From Chryseobacterium sp. Marseille-Q5410 (GTDB lineage: Bacteria; Bacteroidota; Bacteroidia; Flavobacteriales; Weeksellaceae), in assembly GCA_946892665.1 (NCBI GenBank), contig CAMPOT010000001.1, positions 1,736,001 through 1,800,000 on the forward strand: a stretch of 64,000 bases of DNA. Direction: 5' to 3'. Made by a program: the position numbers and the translations under genes. Below are positions 20,080 through 28,113 of this stretch, piece after piece (position 1 is the stretch's first letter; each line of letters starts with the position of its first letter). Below the pieces are notes generated by a model. It had not been told where the DNA came from. It searched no databases and was given only the letters and a program-made list of their open reading frames with translations.

Positions 20080-20112
20080 AAAAGAACGATTTTTTCACAA
20101 TCGTTCTTTTTT
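20080..20112 (+). terminator. Rho-independent terminator after tpx
   Basis: AAAAGAACGATT and AATCGTTCTTTT form a 12-pair stem with a seven-base loop, followed by T. Confidence 0.9.
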
Positions 20113-20135
20113 AGTATATTTAAAGAAAAATACAC

Positions 20136-20552
20136 ATGGAAAATCCTATTACCATCAAAATTACAATCTTACAACCGGTACATAAAGTTTGGGATTATTT
20201 TTATAACCCAAAACATATTGTGAAATGGAATTTTCCGACCTCCAACTGGCATTGCCCAAAAGCAGAAATTGACTTTAGGCAAGGTGGAAGATTCAATTAT
20301 AGATTGGAATATAAGGACAAAAGTTTCGGTTACGATTTTGCAGGTTATATCGATGAAATCAAAATGTTGGAATCCGTAAAAAGTCATCTTGACGATGGTA
20401 GAAAAGTGGAAGTGAAGTTCAATAAAATTGACGAAAATACCACTGAAATCATCGAAATTTTCGAACCCGAATTGCAAAATTCCATCGAAATGCAAAGAGT
20501 AGGCTGGTACTCCATTCTCGATCGCTTTCATAAATATGTGGAGAATAACTAA
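20136..20552 (+). CDS. SRPBCC / AHSA1-type domain protein
   Basis: The 138-residue protein has the START-like (AHSA1) fold pattern: an N-terminal strand followed by PVHKVWDYFYNPKHIVKWN, a central FDFRQGGRF-like turn, and a C-terminal long helix ending WYSILDRFHKYVE. Members bind small hydrophobic ligands or act as Hsp90 co-chaperone-like domains; no ligand can be named. It is the first of three such genes in 2.4 kb, alongside a VOC protein and a DUF1801 relic. Confidence 0.82.
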   Translation: MENPITIKITILQPVHKVWDYFYNPKHIVKWNFPTSNWHCPKAEIDFRQGGRFNYRLEYKDKSFGYDFAGYIDEIKMLESVKSHLDDGRKVEVKFNKIDENTTEIIEIFEPELQNSIEMQRVGWYSILDRFHKYVENN

Positions 20553-20574
20553 TTACAGTCCTTGAATTTCACCG

Positions 20575-20729
20575 ATGAATGAAGTTGAAATCAACATCAA
20601 ATCGTTTCCAAAAGAAGTTCAGAATTATCAGCTTACAAACAAGGGAAAGGTTATTTACGATTCGTATTAAATCAGGAAATTCCACTTGATTTGATTCTTA
20701 GGATTGTGGAATTCTGGAAAACGAATTAA
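20575..20729 (+). pseudogene. Relic of a DUF1801 protein with an internal deletion
   Basis: From ATG 20575 one frame reads INIKSFPKEVQ, which fits the N-terminus of DUF1801 proteins, and ends at 20670. In another frame, from about 20628 to the stop at 20729, it reads AYKQGKGYLRFVLNQEIPLD then LILRIVEFW, which fits the C-terminus of the same family. The central part of about 70 residues is missing, and the two ends are out of frame. Both ends in the right order next to AHSA1 genes make a decayed gene likely. Confidence 0.6.
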
Positions 20730-20779
20730 TAAATTTCATTCAATTAAACGCTTTACAACATTCATTAAAAAATAAAATA

Positions 20780-21643
20780 ATGAACAACAATATTTTCCCT
20801 TGCCTCTGGTTCGATAAAATAGGCAACGAAGCGGCTCATTTTTATTCAGAAACCTTCGGTGGAAAAGTTACGGTGGACACTCCTGTGGTCATCAATTTCG
20901 AATTATTCGGACAAAAAATGATGATTCTGAATGCCGGTCCGCAGTTTGAAAAAAATGCCTCAGTTTCTTTTATGGTTTTTTGCGAAACGGAAGCCGAAGC
21001 TGAGCGATATTGGAAACAGCTTTCCGAAGGTGGAATTGTTTTAATGGAACTCGGCGAATATCCTTGGAGCAAAAAATATGGTTGGGTTCGCGATCGCTAT
21101 GGCGTTACCTGGCAAATTTATTTTGGAGAAAAACAAGGTGAACAAAAAATTATTCCTACCTTAATGTTTATTCATGAAAACAACGGAAAAGCAAAGGAAG
21201 CCATGGAACTTTACACTAAGATTTTTCCCAATGCTTCGATTCGAAGTGTCTTAAAATATGGCGACGGACTAGGCAATGAAACGCATGAGATTCCGGAAAA
21301 TATTCAGCTTGCGCACTTTGAAATCGATCATTATTCTTTTTTTTGTATGGATAATTCCTACGATCATCCATTTGATTTCAATGAAGCAATTTCAATCGTG
21401 GTAATGACTGAAAATCAAGTTGAAACCGATCATCTGTGGGATTCTTTGATCGCAGATGGAGGTAGAGCAAGTATGTGCGGCTGGCTGAAAGATAAATTTG
21501 GCGTAAGTTGGCAAATCGTTCCTAAAAAACTCATCGAATTGATGAACGATACCGACCCGATAAAAGGTCAAAGAGTAATGCAAGCGATGTCGACAATGCA
21601 GAAAATCATCATCAAAGACTTGGAAAATGCTTATCACAATTAA
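20780..21643 (+). CDS. Two-domain VOC family protein (PhnB-like)
   Basis: The 287-residue protein is a tandem of two VOC/PhnB-like (3-demethylubiquinone methyltransferase-like) domains. The first has LWFDKIGNEAAHFYSETFGG and ends in KYGWVRDRYGVTWQIYF; the second begins PTLMFIHENNGKAKEAMELY and ends in GWLKDKFGVSWQIVP, so the same pattern is repeated. The biochemical role of this family is not settled; methyltransferase naming is historical. Followed by an AHSA1 gene after 12 bases. Confidence 0.85.
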   Translation: MNNNIFPCLWFDKIGNEAAHFYSETFGGKVTVDTPVVINFELFGQKMMILNAGPQFEKNASVSFMVFCETEAEAERYWKQLSEGGIVLMELGEYPWSKKYGWVRDRYGVTWQIYFGEKQGEQKIIPTLMFIHENNGKAKEAMELYTKIFPNASIRSVLKYGDGLGNETHEIPENIQLAHFEIDHYSFFCMDNSYDHPFDFNEAISIVVMTENQVETDHLWDSLIADGGRASMCGWLKDKFGVSWQIVPKKLIELMNDTDPIKGQRVMQAMSTMQKIIIKDLENAYHN

Positions 21644-21655
21644 TACAAATTTTAA

Positions 21656-22054
21656 ATGAAACTACTAAAATTCACCACGCAAATTTCGGCGGCACCGGAA
21701 AAAGTTTGGATTGTACTTTTTACCCAAGATCATTATGGAAAATGGTCTTCTGCAATGAATCCGGGTACGTATTTTGAAGGAAATTGGGAACAAGGAACCA
21801 TCATGAAATTCCTTGACCAAAAGAACAACGGAATGTACAATTTGGTGGAAGTCAACAAAGAAAATCAACTGCTTAGGATGAAACATCTTGGCTGGATTAT
21901 GGATGGCAAACTCAGTCCGCAAGGTTGGGAAGATTCCACCGTAACCTATATACTCGAACCCAATGATACTGGAATTTTGTTGAAAGTAGAAGTGAATTCT
22001 TTGGATGAATTTGTTGATTTTTTTAACTCCAAATATCCACAAAATTTAGAGTAA
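21656..22054 (+). CDS. SRPBCC / AHSA1-type domain protein
   Basis: This 132-residue protein shows the same START-like layout: ISAAPEKVWIVLFTQDHYGK near the N-terminus, GTYFEGNWEQG in the middle and a C-terminal helix. It lies 12 bases after the VOC gene, so co-transcription is likely. Ligand unknown. Confidence 0.8.
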   Translation: MKLLKFTTQISAAPEKVWIVLFTQDHYGKWSSAMNPGTYFEGNWEQGTIMKFLDQKNNGMYNLVEVNKENQLLRMKHLGWIMDGKLSPQGWEDSTVTYILEPNDTGILLKVEVNSLDEFVDFFNSKYPQNLE

Positions 22055-22100
22055 TTAAAAATCTTTCAGAATCAGAATAACCTAAAAAAATCTAATCATT

Positions 22101-22541
22101 ATGGAAACATTAAATTTTGAAATTATAATCAATGCGCCTGTTCAAAAAGTCTGGGATTTGCTTTGGAACCATGATTCCTATACTCAATGGACTCAATTTT
22201 TCGGCAAAGGTTCGCGCTACGAAAGTGATTGGAAAGTAAACGGAAAAACATATTTCCTGGGACCTTCCGGAGATGGAATGGTTTCCACTATTAAAAGTTT
22301 AAATGAGCCGGAAGAAGTTGTTTTTAGCCATTTAGGAATGATAAAAGATGGCGTGGAAGATACTAAACGTAAAGAAGTTGCAGCATGGAGCGGAAGCGAA
22401 GAATCTTATTTTCTAAGAGCTATTTCCGAGAATTCAACACAACTTCAGGTCATTCTTCACGCTTCAAAAGAATATTCCGAACATTTAATATCAGGTTTCG
22501 AGCAAGGTTTGAAATTATTGAAAGATTTAGCGGAGAAATAA
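22101..22541 (+). CDS. SRPBCC / AHSA1-type domain protein
   Basis: The 146-residue protein has INAPVQKVWDLLWNHDSYTQ, a central GKGSRYESDWKVNGK and a C-terminal helix FEQGLKLLKDLAEK, as in AHSA1-type proteins. It closes the operon-like run that starts with the VOC gene; a terminator follows. Ligand unknown. Confidence 0.8.
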   Translation: METLNFEIIINAPVQKVWDLLWNHDSYTQWTQFFGKGSRYESDWKVNGKTYFLGPSGDGMVSTIKSLNEPEEVVFSHLGMIKDGVEDTKRKEVAAWSGSEESYFLRAISENSTQLQVILHASKEYSEHLISGFEQGLKLLKDLAEK

Positions 22542-22565
22542 ACATCGGTAAAGCAATAGGTACTC

Positions 22566-22592
22566 AAACGGAAAACCATTCCGTTTTTTTTT
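22566..22592 (+). terminator. Rho-independent terminator
   Basis: AAACGGAA and TTCCGTTT form an eight-pair stem, followed by nine T. Confidence 0.88.
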
Positions 22593-22620
22593 ATTCAAAT
22601 TAAATTCTATCAAAATATCA

Positions 22621-22654
22621 AACATTTAAAGTAAACTGCAATTTCAGTCGTCTA
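22621..22654 (+). promoter_or_regulatory. Candidate ECF-type promoter upstream of the second sigma gene
   Basis: AACATTTAAAGTAAA (22621-22635), 13 bases, then CGTCTA (22649-22654). The same 15-base element with the same 13-base spacing and a CGTCT box recurs at 23682-23715 before a small gene of the same cassette. A TSS about seven bases after CGTCTA would fall near 22661, which favours ATG 22683 as the sigma start. Confidence 0.6.
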
Positions 22655-22682
22655 CTGAAATATGGAGCTGGAAATTATACCC

Positions 22683-23237
22683 ATGTCACAATCCGAAAAA
22701 GACAGCATTATTGCGCAAACCGTGAAAAATTACGGTGGAAAACTGTTGTCTTTTATCCGCCCGAAAGTGAATAATGCAGAAGATGCAGAAGATATTTTGC
22801 AGGAAGTATGGTTCCAGTTCAGCAACTTGACGAATGTTTCAGAAATTATGAATGTCGGAGCGTGGCTGTATCAGGTGACCCGAAACAAAATTACCGACAG
22901 TTATCGCAAGAAAAAGACCGAAAACCTTGAAGATTTCGTGTACGAAAATGAAGATGGAAGTTTCTCCATTAAAGACATCTTGCTGCTCGATGATTCGGAG
23001 AATCCCGAATTATTGGCATTTCGAGAAGAAGTGTGGCAGGAACTATTTTCCGCTTTGGAAGAATTGCCCGAAAAGCAACGTTTGGTGTTTGTGGAAAATG
23101 CAATTGAAGGAAAAAAACTACAAGAAATTGCCGATGAACAAGGACAAAACATCAAAACGATCATCAGTAGAAAAAACTATGCGATGAAATACTTAAGAAC
23201 AAGAATGTCGGAATTGTACCGTGATCTTGAAAATTAA
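22683..23237 (+). CDS. ECF sigma factor (second), probably autoregulated
   Basis: The 184-residue protein has region 2 (NNAEDAEDILQEVWFQF, then GAWLYQVTRNKITDSYRKKK) and region 4 (LPEKQRLVFVENAIEGKKLQ followed by a helix-turn-helix with EIADEQGQNIKTII). An in-frame ATG at 22662 would add seven residues but lies at the predicted transcription start, so 22683 is preferred. It is followed after 43 bases by a small membrane protein, the likely antagonist, and the candidate promoter upstream is repeated before the third gene of the cassette. Confidence 0.88.
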   Translation: MSQSEKDSIIAQTVKNYGGKLLSFIRPKVNNAEDAEDILQEVWFQFSNLTNVSEIMNVGAWLYQVTRNKITDSYRKKKTENLEDFVYENEDGSFSIKDILLLDDSENPELLAFREEVWQELFSALEELPEKQRLVFVENAIEGKKLQEIADEQGQNIKTIISRKNYAMKYLRTRMSELYRDLEN

Positions 23238-23280
23238 CAATTAAAAATACTCCTTTAAAAAAAGATAAAAGAAAATCGTC

Positions 23281-23625
23281 ATGAGTAATAAAATTAAGGG
23301 TAAAATTGCATTTTTTTTATTGGCGGGAATTGTCATGTTTTTTGCAGTTTCCGGGATTGTAATGTGGCTTTGGAACGCGCTCTTGCCCGAAATCATCGGG
23401 GTGAAAAGCATTGGCTTTTGGCAAGCAATGGGAATTTTGGTACTCTGCAAAATTCTCTTCGGCGGATTTGGCGGAAAAGGTGGAAAAAAATGTTTTGGAA
23501 AAGAATCCTTACAAAAAATGAATGAAGAAAAACTCAACGGAATGACCGATGAAGAAAAAGAAAAACTGCGAGAAATATGGCGGAAACGCTGCGAAGGAAA
23601 TTTCTTTTGGAAAAACAAACAGTAA
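23281..23625 (+). CDS. Small membrane protein next to ECF sigma (candidate anti-sigma or sensor)
   Basis: The 114-residue protein has two hydrophobic stretches (about residues 9-32 and 43-60), a glycine-rich linker FGGFGGKGGKKC, and a charged C-terminal helix with the motif EKLNGMTDEEKEKLREI ending in RKRC. It has no known domain. Position directly after the sigma gene suggests that it controls it. The C-terminal motif recurs in the protein at 23755. Terminator follows at once. Confidence 0.7.
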   Translation: MSNKIKGKIAFFLLAGIVMFFAVSGIVMWLWNALLPEIIGVKSIGFWQAMGILVLCKILFGGFGGKGGKKCFGKESLQKMNEEKLNGMTDEEKEKLREIWRKRCEGNFFWKNKQ

Positions 23626-23630
23626 AATTG

Positions 23631-23656
23631 AAACGGGCTTTTCCCGTTTTTTTTTT
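23631..23656 (+). terminator. Rho-independent terminator after the sigma operon
   Basis: AAACGGG and CCCGTTT form a seven-pair stem with a CTTTT loop, followed by about ten T. Confidence 0.88.
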
Positions 23657-23681
23657 GAATAGTTTAAAATCAAAACAATAA

Positions 23682-23715
23682 AACATTTAAAGTAAAAACC
23701 AAAAAAATCCGTCTT
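23682..23715 (+). promoter_or_regulatory. Second copy of the candidate ECF promoter
   Basis: AACATTTAAAGTAAA at 23682-23696, 13 bases, then CGTCTT at 23710-23715. It matches the element before the sigma gene in both sequence and spacing while the bases in between differ, which is what conserved -35 and -10 elements look like. Confidence 0.6.
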
Positions 23716-23754
23716 ATATATAAACACTTTATATAAATTCTAAAAAGTAAAAAA

Positions 23755-24021
23755 ATGAAAAATTCAAATTTAAAAGGAGCCTTAGGAGCTGTCGCAGTCG
23801 TAGGGTTAGCAATTGCGGTGAAGATGATTTCCCAGAAAAGAAAATTCATGAAAGAAATTTTTGAAGAGTATGATATCCAAGAAAAAACACCATTCGGATT
23901 TGCCGACAAAATCCGTGAAATGGATGACGAAAAATATGCAGAATTAAAAAGTAAAATGAAAGAAAAATTTGCATCGAAATTTTGTAAAGGTGCGTGCAGA
24001 ACCCAAAAAACTGAAGCGTAA
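23755..24021 (+). CDS. Small single-span protein, probable target of the adjacent sigma factor
   Basis: This 88-residue protein has an N-terminal hydrophobic stretch (about residues 6-24, GALGAVAVVGLAIAVKMI) and a charged helical remainder with DKIREMDDEKYAELKSK, then two Cys near the C-terminus (FCKGAC). The motif [DE]K[LI]xxM[TD]DE is shared with the small protein at 23281. It is expressed from its own copy of the putative ECF promoter and ends at its own terminator. Function unknown. Confidence 0.7.
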   Translation: MKNSNLKGALGAVAVVGLAIAVKMISQKRKFMKEIFEEYDIQEKTPFGFADKIREMDDEKYAELKSKMKEKFASKFCKGACRTQKTEA

Positions 24022-24047
24022 ATCAAACTAAACTTAAAAATTTTGCT

Positions 24048-24080
24048 AAAACGGAAGGAAATATTTCTTTCCGTTTTTTT
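24048..24080 (+). terminator. Rho-independent terminator
   Basis: AAAACGGAA pairs with TTCCGTTTT, with an inner AT-rich loop, followed by seven T. Confidence 0.88.
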
Positions 24081-24133
24081 ATGATTCCTTGAGCAATGAA
24101 ACGGCTTTTCAGCGCGAAGTACAAAAAAAAACT

Positions 24134-24141
24134 TACTTTTG
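24134..24141 (+). promoter_or_regulatory. -7 element TACTTTTG for the J-domain gene
   Basis: TACTTTTG matches TAnnTTTG and ends 34 bases before ATG 24176. It lies within the longer frame that opens at 24089, so that earlier start is not used. Confidence 0.55.
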
Positions 24142-24175
24142 TTCCTCTAAAAAGTTCGAAACCGAATCTTCCAGA

Positions 24176-24826
24176 ATGAAAAACTACTATTATTTTCTCA
24201 GCCTTCCGGAGAGTGCTTCTGAAGAAGAAATAAAAAAAGCTTACCGAAAATTATCATTGAAATATCATCCGGATAAAAACGAAAACGATGAATTTTTTGC
24301 TGCACGATTTCGCGAAGCTCAGGAAGCGTATGAAACTTTGATGGATAAAGAGAAAAGGAGGATTTATGATGATAATTTGGGGAACCAGCAGCGAACCACA
24401 AGATCTAATTTGCCGCCATCAATCAAAACTTTTACAGCCAATAAAATTCATGCGGTAAAAGGGGAGGAAATCATCATTACTTGGCAAACCAATCACGCAG
24501 ATACGGTGAAAATTTTGCCTTTCGGACTCGAAAAAAGTTATGGTGAAAGGACTTTTAAAATTACAGAATTCAAAGACGGGAAATTTCAGCTTTTGCTACA
24601 TGCAACCAATTCTTTGTTGAATAAAACAGTAGTTCGGTCCATTACGATCACCGAGGTTTTTGAAAATGATAAAGAAAAATTCCGAAATGATGCGGAAGAG
24701 TTGTTTAAACCTCAAAGACCGACACCACTAAATCCAGACGGTCAACCAAAGTTTTTGCGTATTTTTCTGGCAGTTCTTTTTTTGGCAATAGCTATTTTGC
24801 TTTTGGTGAAAAATTTTTCGGAATAA
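24176..24826 (+). CDS. J-domain protein with C-terminal membrane anchor
   Basis: The 216-residue protein starts with a J domain ([20 protein letters not shown], then YHPDKN with the HPD triad), which should stimulate an Hsp70 ATPase. A middle beta-rich part (about residues 85-160) looks like an immunoglobulin-like domain, and the C-terminus has a single membrane span ([18 protein letters not shown]) just before the end, so it is tail-anchored with the J domain in the cytoplasm. The start is ATG 24176; 24089 would add 29 residues without domain match and overlap the promoter. Confidence 0.85.
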   Translation: MKNYYYFLSLPESASEEEIKKAYRKLSLKYHPDKNENDEFFAARFREAQEAYETLMDKEKRRIYDDNLGNQQRTTRSNLPPSIKTFTANKIHAVKGEEIIITWQTNHADTVKILPFGLEKSYGERTFKITEFKDGKFQLLLHATNSLLNKTVVRSITITEVFENDKEKFRNDAEELFKPQRPTPLNPDGQPKFLRIFLAVLFLAIAILLLVKNFSE

Positions 24827-24838
24827 GAAAAACTTTTA

Positions 24839-24991
24839 TTACGCCATTTTTAGTCTACCAGGACATTTTTTGCAACGTTTACCTTTCTTGAATTTTTTAC
24901 AGCATTTCTTCTTATCACAGTACATTTCTTCGTTTTTTTCATAGAAAGGAGCAAGAGGAGCGACTTTAAAAGGGATGATGGTTGAATTCAT
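24839..24991 (-). CDS. 50-residue cysteine-rich microprotein
   Basis: A short frame on the minus strand, ATG at 24991 to TAA at 24839, encodes 50 residues. The first half is IPFKVAPLAPFYEKNEEMY and the second half is highly basic with Cys25, Cys30, Cys31, Cys40 and Cys43 (C-x4-CC-x8-C-x2-C), which suggests a small metal-binding knuckle. A near-perfect promoter (TTTG-N19-TATATTTG) ends four bases before the ATG, so the mRNA would be leaderless. I do not know a named family, but gene structure and composition look real. Confidence 0.7.
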   Translation of the reverse strand: MNSTIIPFKVAPLAPFYEKNEEMYCDKKKCCKKFKKGKRCKKCPGRLKMA

Positions 24992-24995
24992 GCTG

Positions 24996-25026
24996 CAAAT
25001 ATAATCCTAATTTAGAATTAATCAAA
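24996..25026 (-). promoter_or_regulatory. Bacteroidota-type promoter for the cysteine-rich microprotein
   Basis: On the minus strand TTTG (25026-25023), 19 bases, TATATTTG (25003-24996). This is a full match to the phylum consensus with leaderless placement before ATG 24991. Confidence 0.75.
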
Positions 25027-25137
25027 ATAATAGACAGGAATTTTCGAGGTTCGAATTCTATTGACACCCGTTGTGCCTTTGTGCAAAAAATTGTACTTTT
25101 ACGAACCTTTATTTCTAAATAAATCTAGTAAAATTAT

Positions 25138-27996
25138 ATGAACACAACACAGTTTGTAATTCGCCACATTTCCCTAAACGAAGCCGATAAACAGGCAATG
25201 TTACAGAAAGTTGGCGTTTCGGGTATTGATGAACTTATTGCCCAAACCATCCCCAATTCAATTCTTTTAGAAAAAGATTTAGACATTTCCGAGGCACTTT
25301 CGGAGTATGAAATGTTGGCGCATTCTAAAGATCTTGCTTCTAAGAATTTATTGTTTGACAATTATATTGGTTTCGGTTACCACGATACCATTTTGCCTAG
25401 CGCAATTCAGCGAAATATTTTAGAAAATCCATCTTGGTATACTGCTTACACCCCTTATCAAGCGGAAATCGCTCAGGGAAGATTGGAAGCACTTCTTAAT
25501 TTCCAAACGGTGGTTTGTGATTTATCAGGCTTCAAATTGGCAAATGCTTCTTTGTTGGACGAAGCTACTGCTGCTGCGGAAGCGATGCACATGTTTTTTG
25601 AAAGCAGAACCAAAGACCAGAAAAAATCCAATGCGAACAAATTTTTTGTTTCAGATCTGGTTTTACCGCAAACTGTTGCTGTACTGAAAACAAAAGCACA
25701 AGGTTTAGGAATCGAAATCATAGAAGGAGATCATCAAACCGAGTCTTTAGATGAAACTTACTTTGGAGTGTTGCTTCAATATCCAGGTAAAAATGGAGTG
25801 GTTTTAGATTACACCGATAACATTAAAACATACAAAACACTTAATCTACAAGTGGTTGTAGCGTGTGATCCGATGGCCTTGGTGAAATTGAAATCTCCTG
25901 CCGATATGGGCGCAGATTGCGCTGTTGGAACCACCCAAAGATTCGGAATTCCGATGGGTTATGGTGGTCCTCATGCTGCTTTTTTTGCTTGTAGAGAGGA
26001 CTATAAGAGAGATATCCCAGGAAGAATTATCGGGGTTTCCCAAGATGCATACGGAAAACGCGCTTTGAGAATGGCCTTGCAAACCAGAGAGCAACATATC
26101 AAAAGAGAAAAAGCAACTTCCAATATTTGTACTGCGCAGGTGCTTTTGGCGGTGATGGCAGGTATGTATGCTGTTTATAACGGTCCGAAAGGATTGAATT
26201 TCATTGCTGATCAAATTCATTTTAAAGCCAATGCTCTTCTTAATGGTTTGAAAACTTTAGGATATGACATCGTTGACGAGCCGATCTTCGATACGGTGAA
26301 ATTCCGTTTGAGTGAAGAGGACAAAAAAGAATTGAAATATTTGATGTTGGATCGCAAGATTAATCTTAATTATTTTTCAGAAAACGTAGTGAGCATTGCA
26401 ATTAATGAAACTACAACTGCTGAAAAACTTCAATACCTTTTTGATGCATTAGCACAATTCAAGAAAACTCAAGGTTTTAAACTTGAAATTAAAGAAGAAA
26501 TACAAATTCCTGCTGCTTCGTTGAGAACCGACAGTATTTTAAATGAAGAAGTTTTCAATAAATACCACACTGAAACCGAATTGATGCGTTATATCAAAAG
26601 ATTGGAACGCAAAGATCTTTCATTAACGCACTCGATGATTTCACTTGGTTCTTGCACCATGAAATTGAATGCAGCTACACAAATGCTTCCGATTTCTTGG
26701 GCGGAATGGGGAAATATTCATCCTTTTGTACCAATTGAGCAGGCAGGAGGATATCAAACTTTAATTCATCAATTAGAAGAAGATTTAGCGGAAATCACAG
26801 GTTTTGCAGGAACTTCACTTCAGCCCAATTCTGGTGCGCAGGGAGAATATGCAGGATTAATGGTAATTCGCGAATACCACAAATCCCGAGGAGATAACCA
26901 TAGAAATATTGTGCTAATTCCTCAATCTGCACACGGAACCAATCCTGCATCTGCAGCATTAGCCGGCATGAAAGTGGTGGTGGTAAAAAACCTAGAAAGC
27001 GGACAAATCGATTTCGAAGATTTGAAGGCTAAAGCCGAAGCACATAGTGAAAATCTATCTGCTGCGATGATTACTTATCCGTCAACTTATGGATTTTTCG
27101 ACGACAATATCAAAGAAATTACCCAATTGATTCATGATCATGGTGGACAAGTTTATATGGACGGTGCGAATATGAACGCTCAGGTTGGTTTCACTTCTCC
27201 TGGAAACATCGGAGCAGATGTTTGTCACCTCAATCTTCACAAAACTTTTGCGATTCCTCACGGTGGAGGAGGTCCTGGTGTAGGTCCTATTTGCGTAGCA
27301 GAACATTTGGTAAAATTCTTACCTGGCAATCCGAACATCAAAATTGGTTCTAAAGAATCTATCGATGCAATTTCTGCAGCGCCATACGGATCAAGTTTGG
27401 TTTTAAATATTTCTTATGCTTACATTAAAATGCTGGGAACCGCAGGTTTAAAAAAATCTACAGAACACGCTATTTTAAATGCAAATTACCTCAAAGAAGT
27501 TTTAGCAGAGCATTTCCCGATTCTGTACGCTAATGAAAAAGGAAGAGTTGCCCACGAATGTATCGTAGATTTCCGCCAGTTCAAACCACTAGGTATTGAA
27601 GTTGCCGATGTTGCAAAACGTTTGATGGATTACGGTTTCCACGCGCCTACAGTGAGTTTCCCTGTTGCCGGAACGTTGATGATTGAACCTACAGAATCTG
27701 AAAGCAAAGCCGAAATCGACCGTTTCGCGGAAGCACTGATTTCCATTAAAAAAGAAATCGATGAAATTGCAGAAGGAAAAGCTGATCCTGCGAATAATGT
27801 TTTGAAAAACGCACCTCACACCGAGCAAGTGGTAATTTCCGATTCTTGGGACAAACCGTACAGCCGTGAAAAAGCTGCGTATCCTTTGGAATGGGTTAGA
27901 GATCATAAATTCTTCGCTACCGTTTCGCGTGTTGATGAAGCATTTGGAGATCGAAATTTAATTTGTACTTGTGCGCCAATTGAAGCATATATGTAA
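25138..27996 (+). CDS. gcvP: Glycine dehydrogenase (decarboxylating), glycine cleavage P protein
   Basis: The 952-residue single-chain P protein has both halves of the family. The PLP-binding lysine is Lys702 in HLNLHKTFAIPHGGGGPG. Other blocks include TPYQAEIAQGRLEALLNFQT in the N-terminal half and SMISLGSCTMKLNAATQM in the C-terminal half. It decarboxylates glycine and passes the aminomethyl group to the lipoylated H protein. No gcvH or gcvT lies in the window. A near-consensus promoter may be TTG 25071-25073 with TACTTTTA at 25094-25101. Confidence 0.96.
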   Translation: MNTTQFVIRHISLNEADKQAMLQKVGVSGIDELIAQTIPNSILLEKDLDISEALSEYEMLAHSKDLASKNLLFDNYIGFGYHDTILPSAIQRNILENPSWYTAYTPYQAEIAQGRLEALLNFQTVVCDLSGFKLANASLLDEATAAAEAMHMFFESRTKDQKKSNANKFFVSDLVLPQTVAVLKTKAQGLGIEIIEGDHQTESLDETYFGVLLQYPGKNGVVLDYTDNIKTYKTLNLQVVVACDPMALVKLKSPADMGADCAVGTTQRFGIPMGYGGPHAAFFACREDYKRDIPGRIIGVSQDAYGKRALRMALQTREQHIKREKATSNICTAQVLLAVMAGMYAVYNGPKGLNFIADQIHFKANALLNGLKTLGYDIVDEPIFDTVKFRLSEEDKKELKYLMLDRKINLNYFSENVVSIAINETTTAEKLQYLFDALAQFKKTQGFKLEIKEEIQIPAASLRTDSILNEEVFNKYHTETELMRYIKRLERKDLSLTHSMISLGSCTMKLNAATQMLPISWAEWGNIHPFVPIEQAGGYQTLIHQLEEDLAEITGFAGTSLQPNSGAQGEYAGLMVIREYHKSRGDNHRNIVLIPQSAHGTNPASAALAGMKVVVVKNLESGQIDFEDLKAKAEAHSENLSAAMITYPSTYGFFDDNIKEITQLIHDHGGQVYMDGANMNAQVGFTSPGNIGADVCHLNLHKTFAIPHGGGGPGVGPICVAEHLVKFLPGNPNIKIGSKESIDAISAAPYGSSLVLNISYAYIKMLGTAGLKKSTEHAILNANYLKEVLAEHFPILYANEKGRVAHECIVDFRQFKPLGIEVADVAKRLMDYGFHAPTVSFPVAGTLMIEPTESESKAEIDRFAEALISIKKEIDEIAEGKADPANNVLKNAPHTEQVVISDSWDKPYSREKAAYPLEWVRDHKFFATVSRVDEAFGDRNLICTCAPIEAYM

Positions 27997-28009
27997 GTAT
28001 TATTTGTAG

Positions 28010-28067
28010 GAGCACGCCAAAAAGGCGTGTTCAATATATAGAAATCCCGAAAATATTTCGGGATTTT
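28010..28067 (+). terminator. Tandem hairpins ending the gcvP transcript
   Basis: GAGCACGCC with GGCGTGTTC (28010-28032) is followed by AAATCCCGAAA with TTTCGGGATTT (28042-28066) and then a T-rich tract. The second is the likely terminator. Confidence 0.75.
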
Positions 28068-28091
28068 CTTTTTCATGTTATAATATTGTTA

Positions 28092-28099
28092 TAACTTTG
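28092..28099 (+). promoter_or_regulatory. -7 element TAACTTTG for the MazEF-type pair
   Basis: TAACTTTG matches TAnnTTTG and lies 14 bases before ATG 28114. The surrounding ATGTTATAATATTGTTATAAC has a repeated GTTATAA, which may be a site for autoregulation by the antitoxin. Confidence 0.45.
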
Positions 28100-28113
28100 A
28101 TAAAAATTTTGAG

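Noticed and set aside
24089-24175. Longer J-domain protein starting at 24089
   Set aside because: A TACTTTTG promoter element lies at 24134-24141 inside the extension, and the J domain begins at the ATG at 24176.
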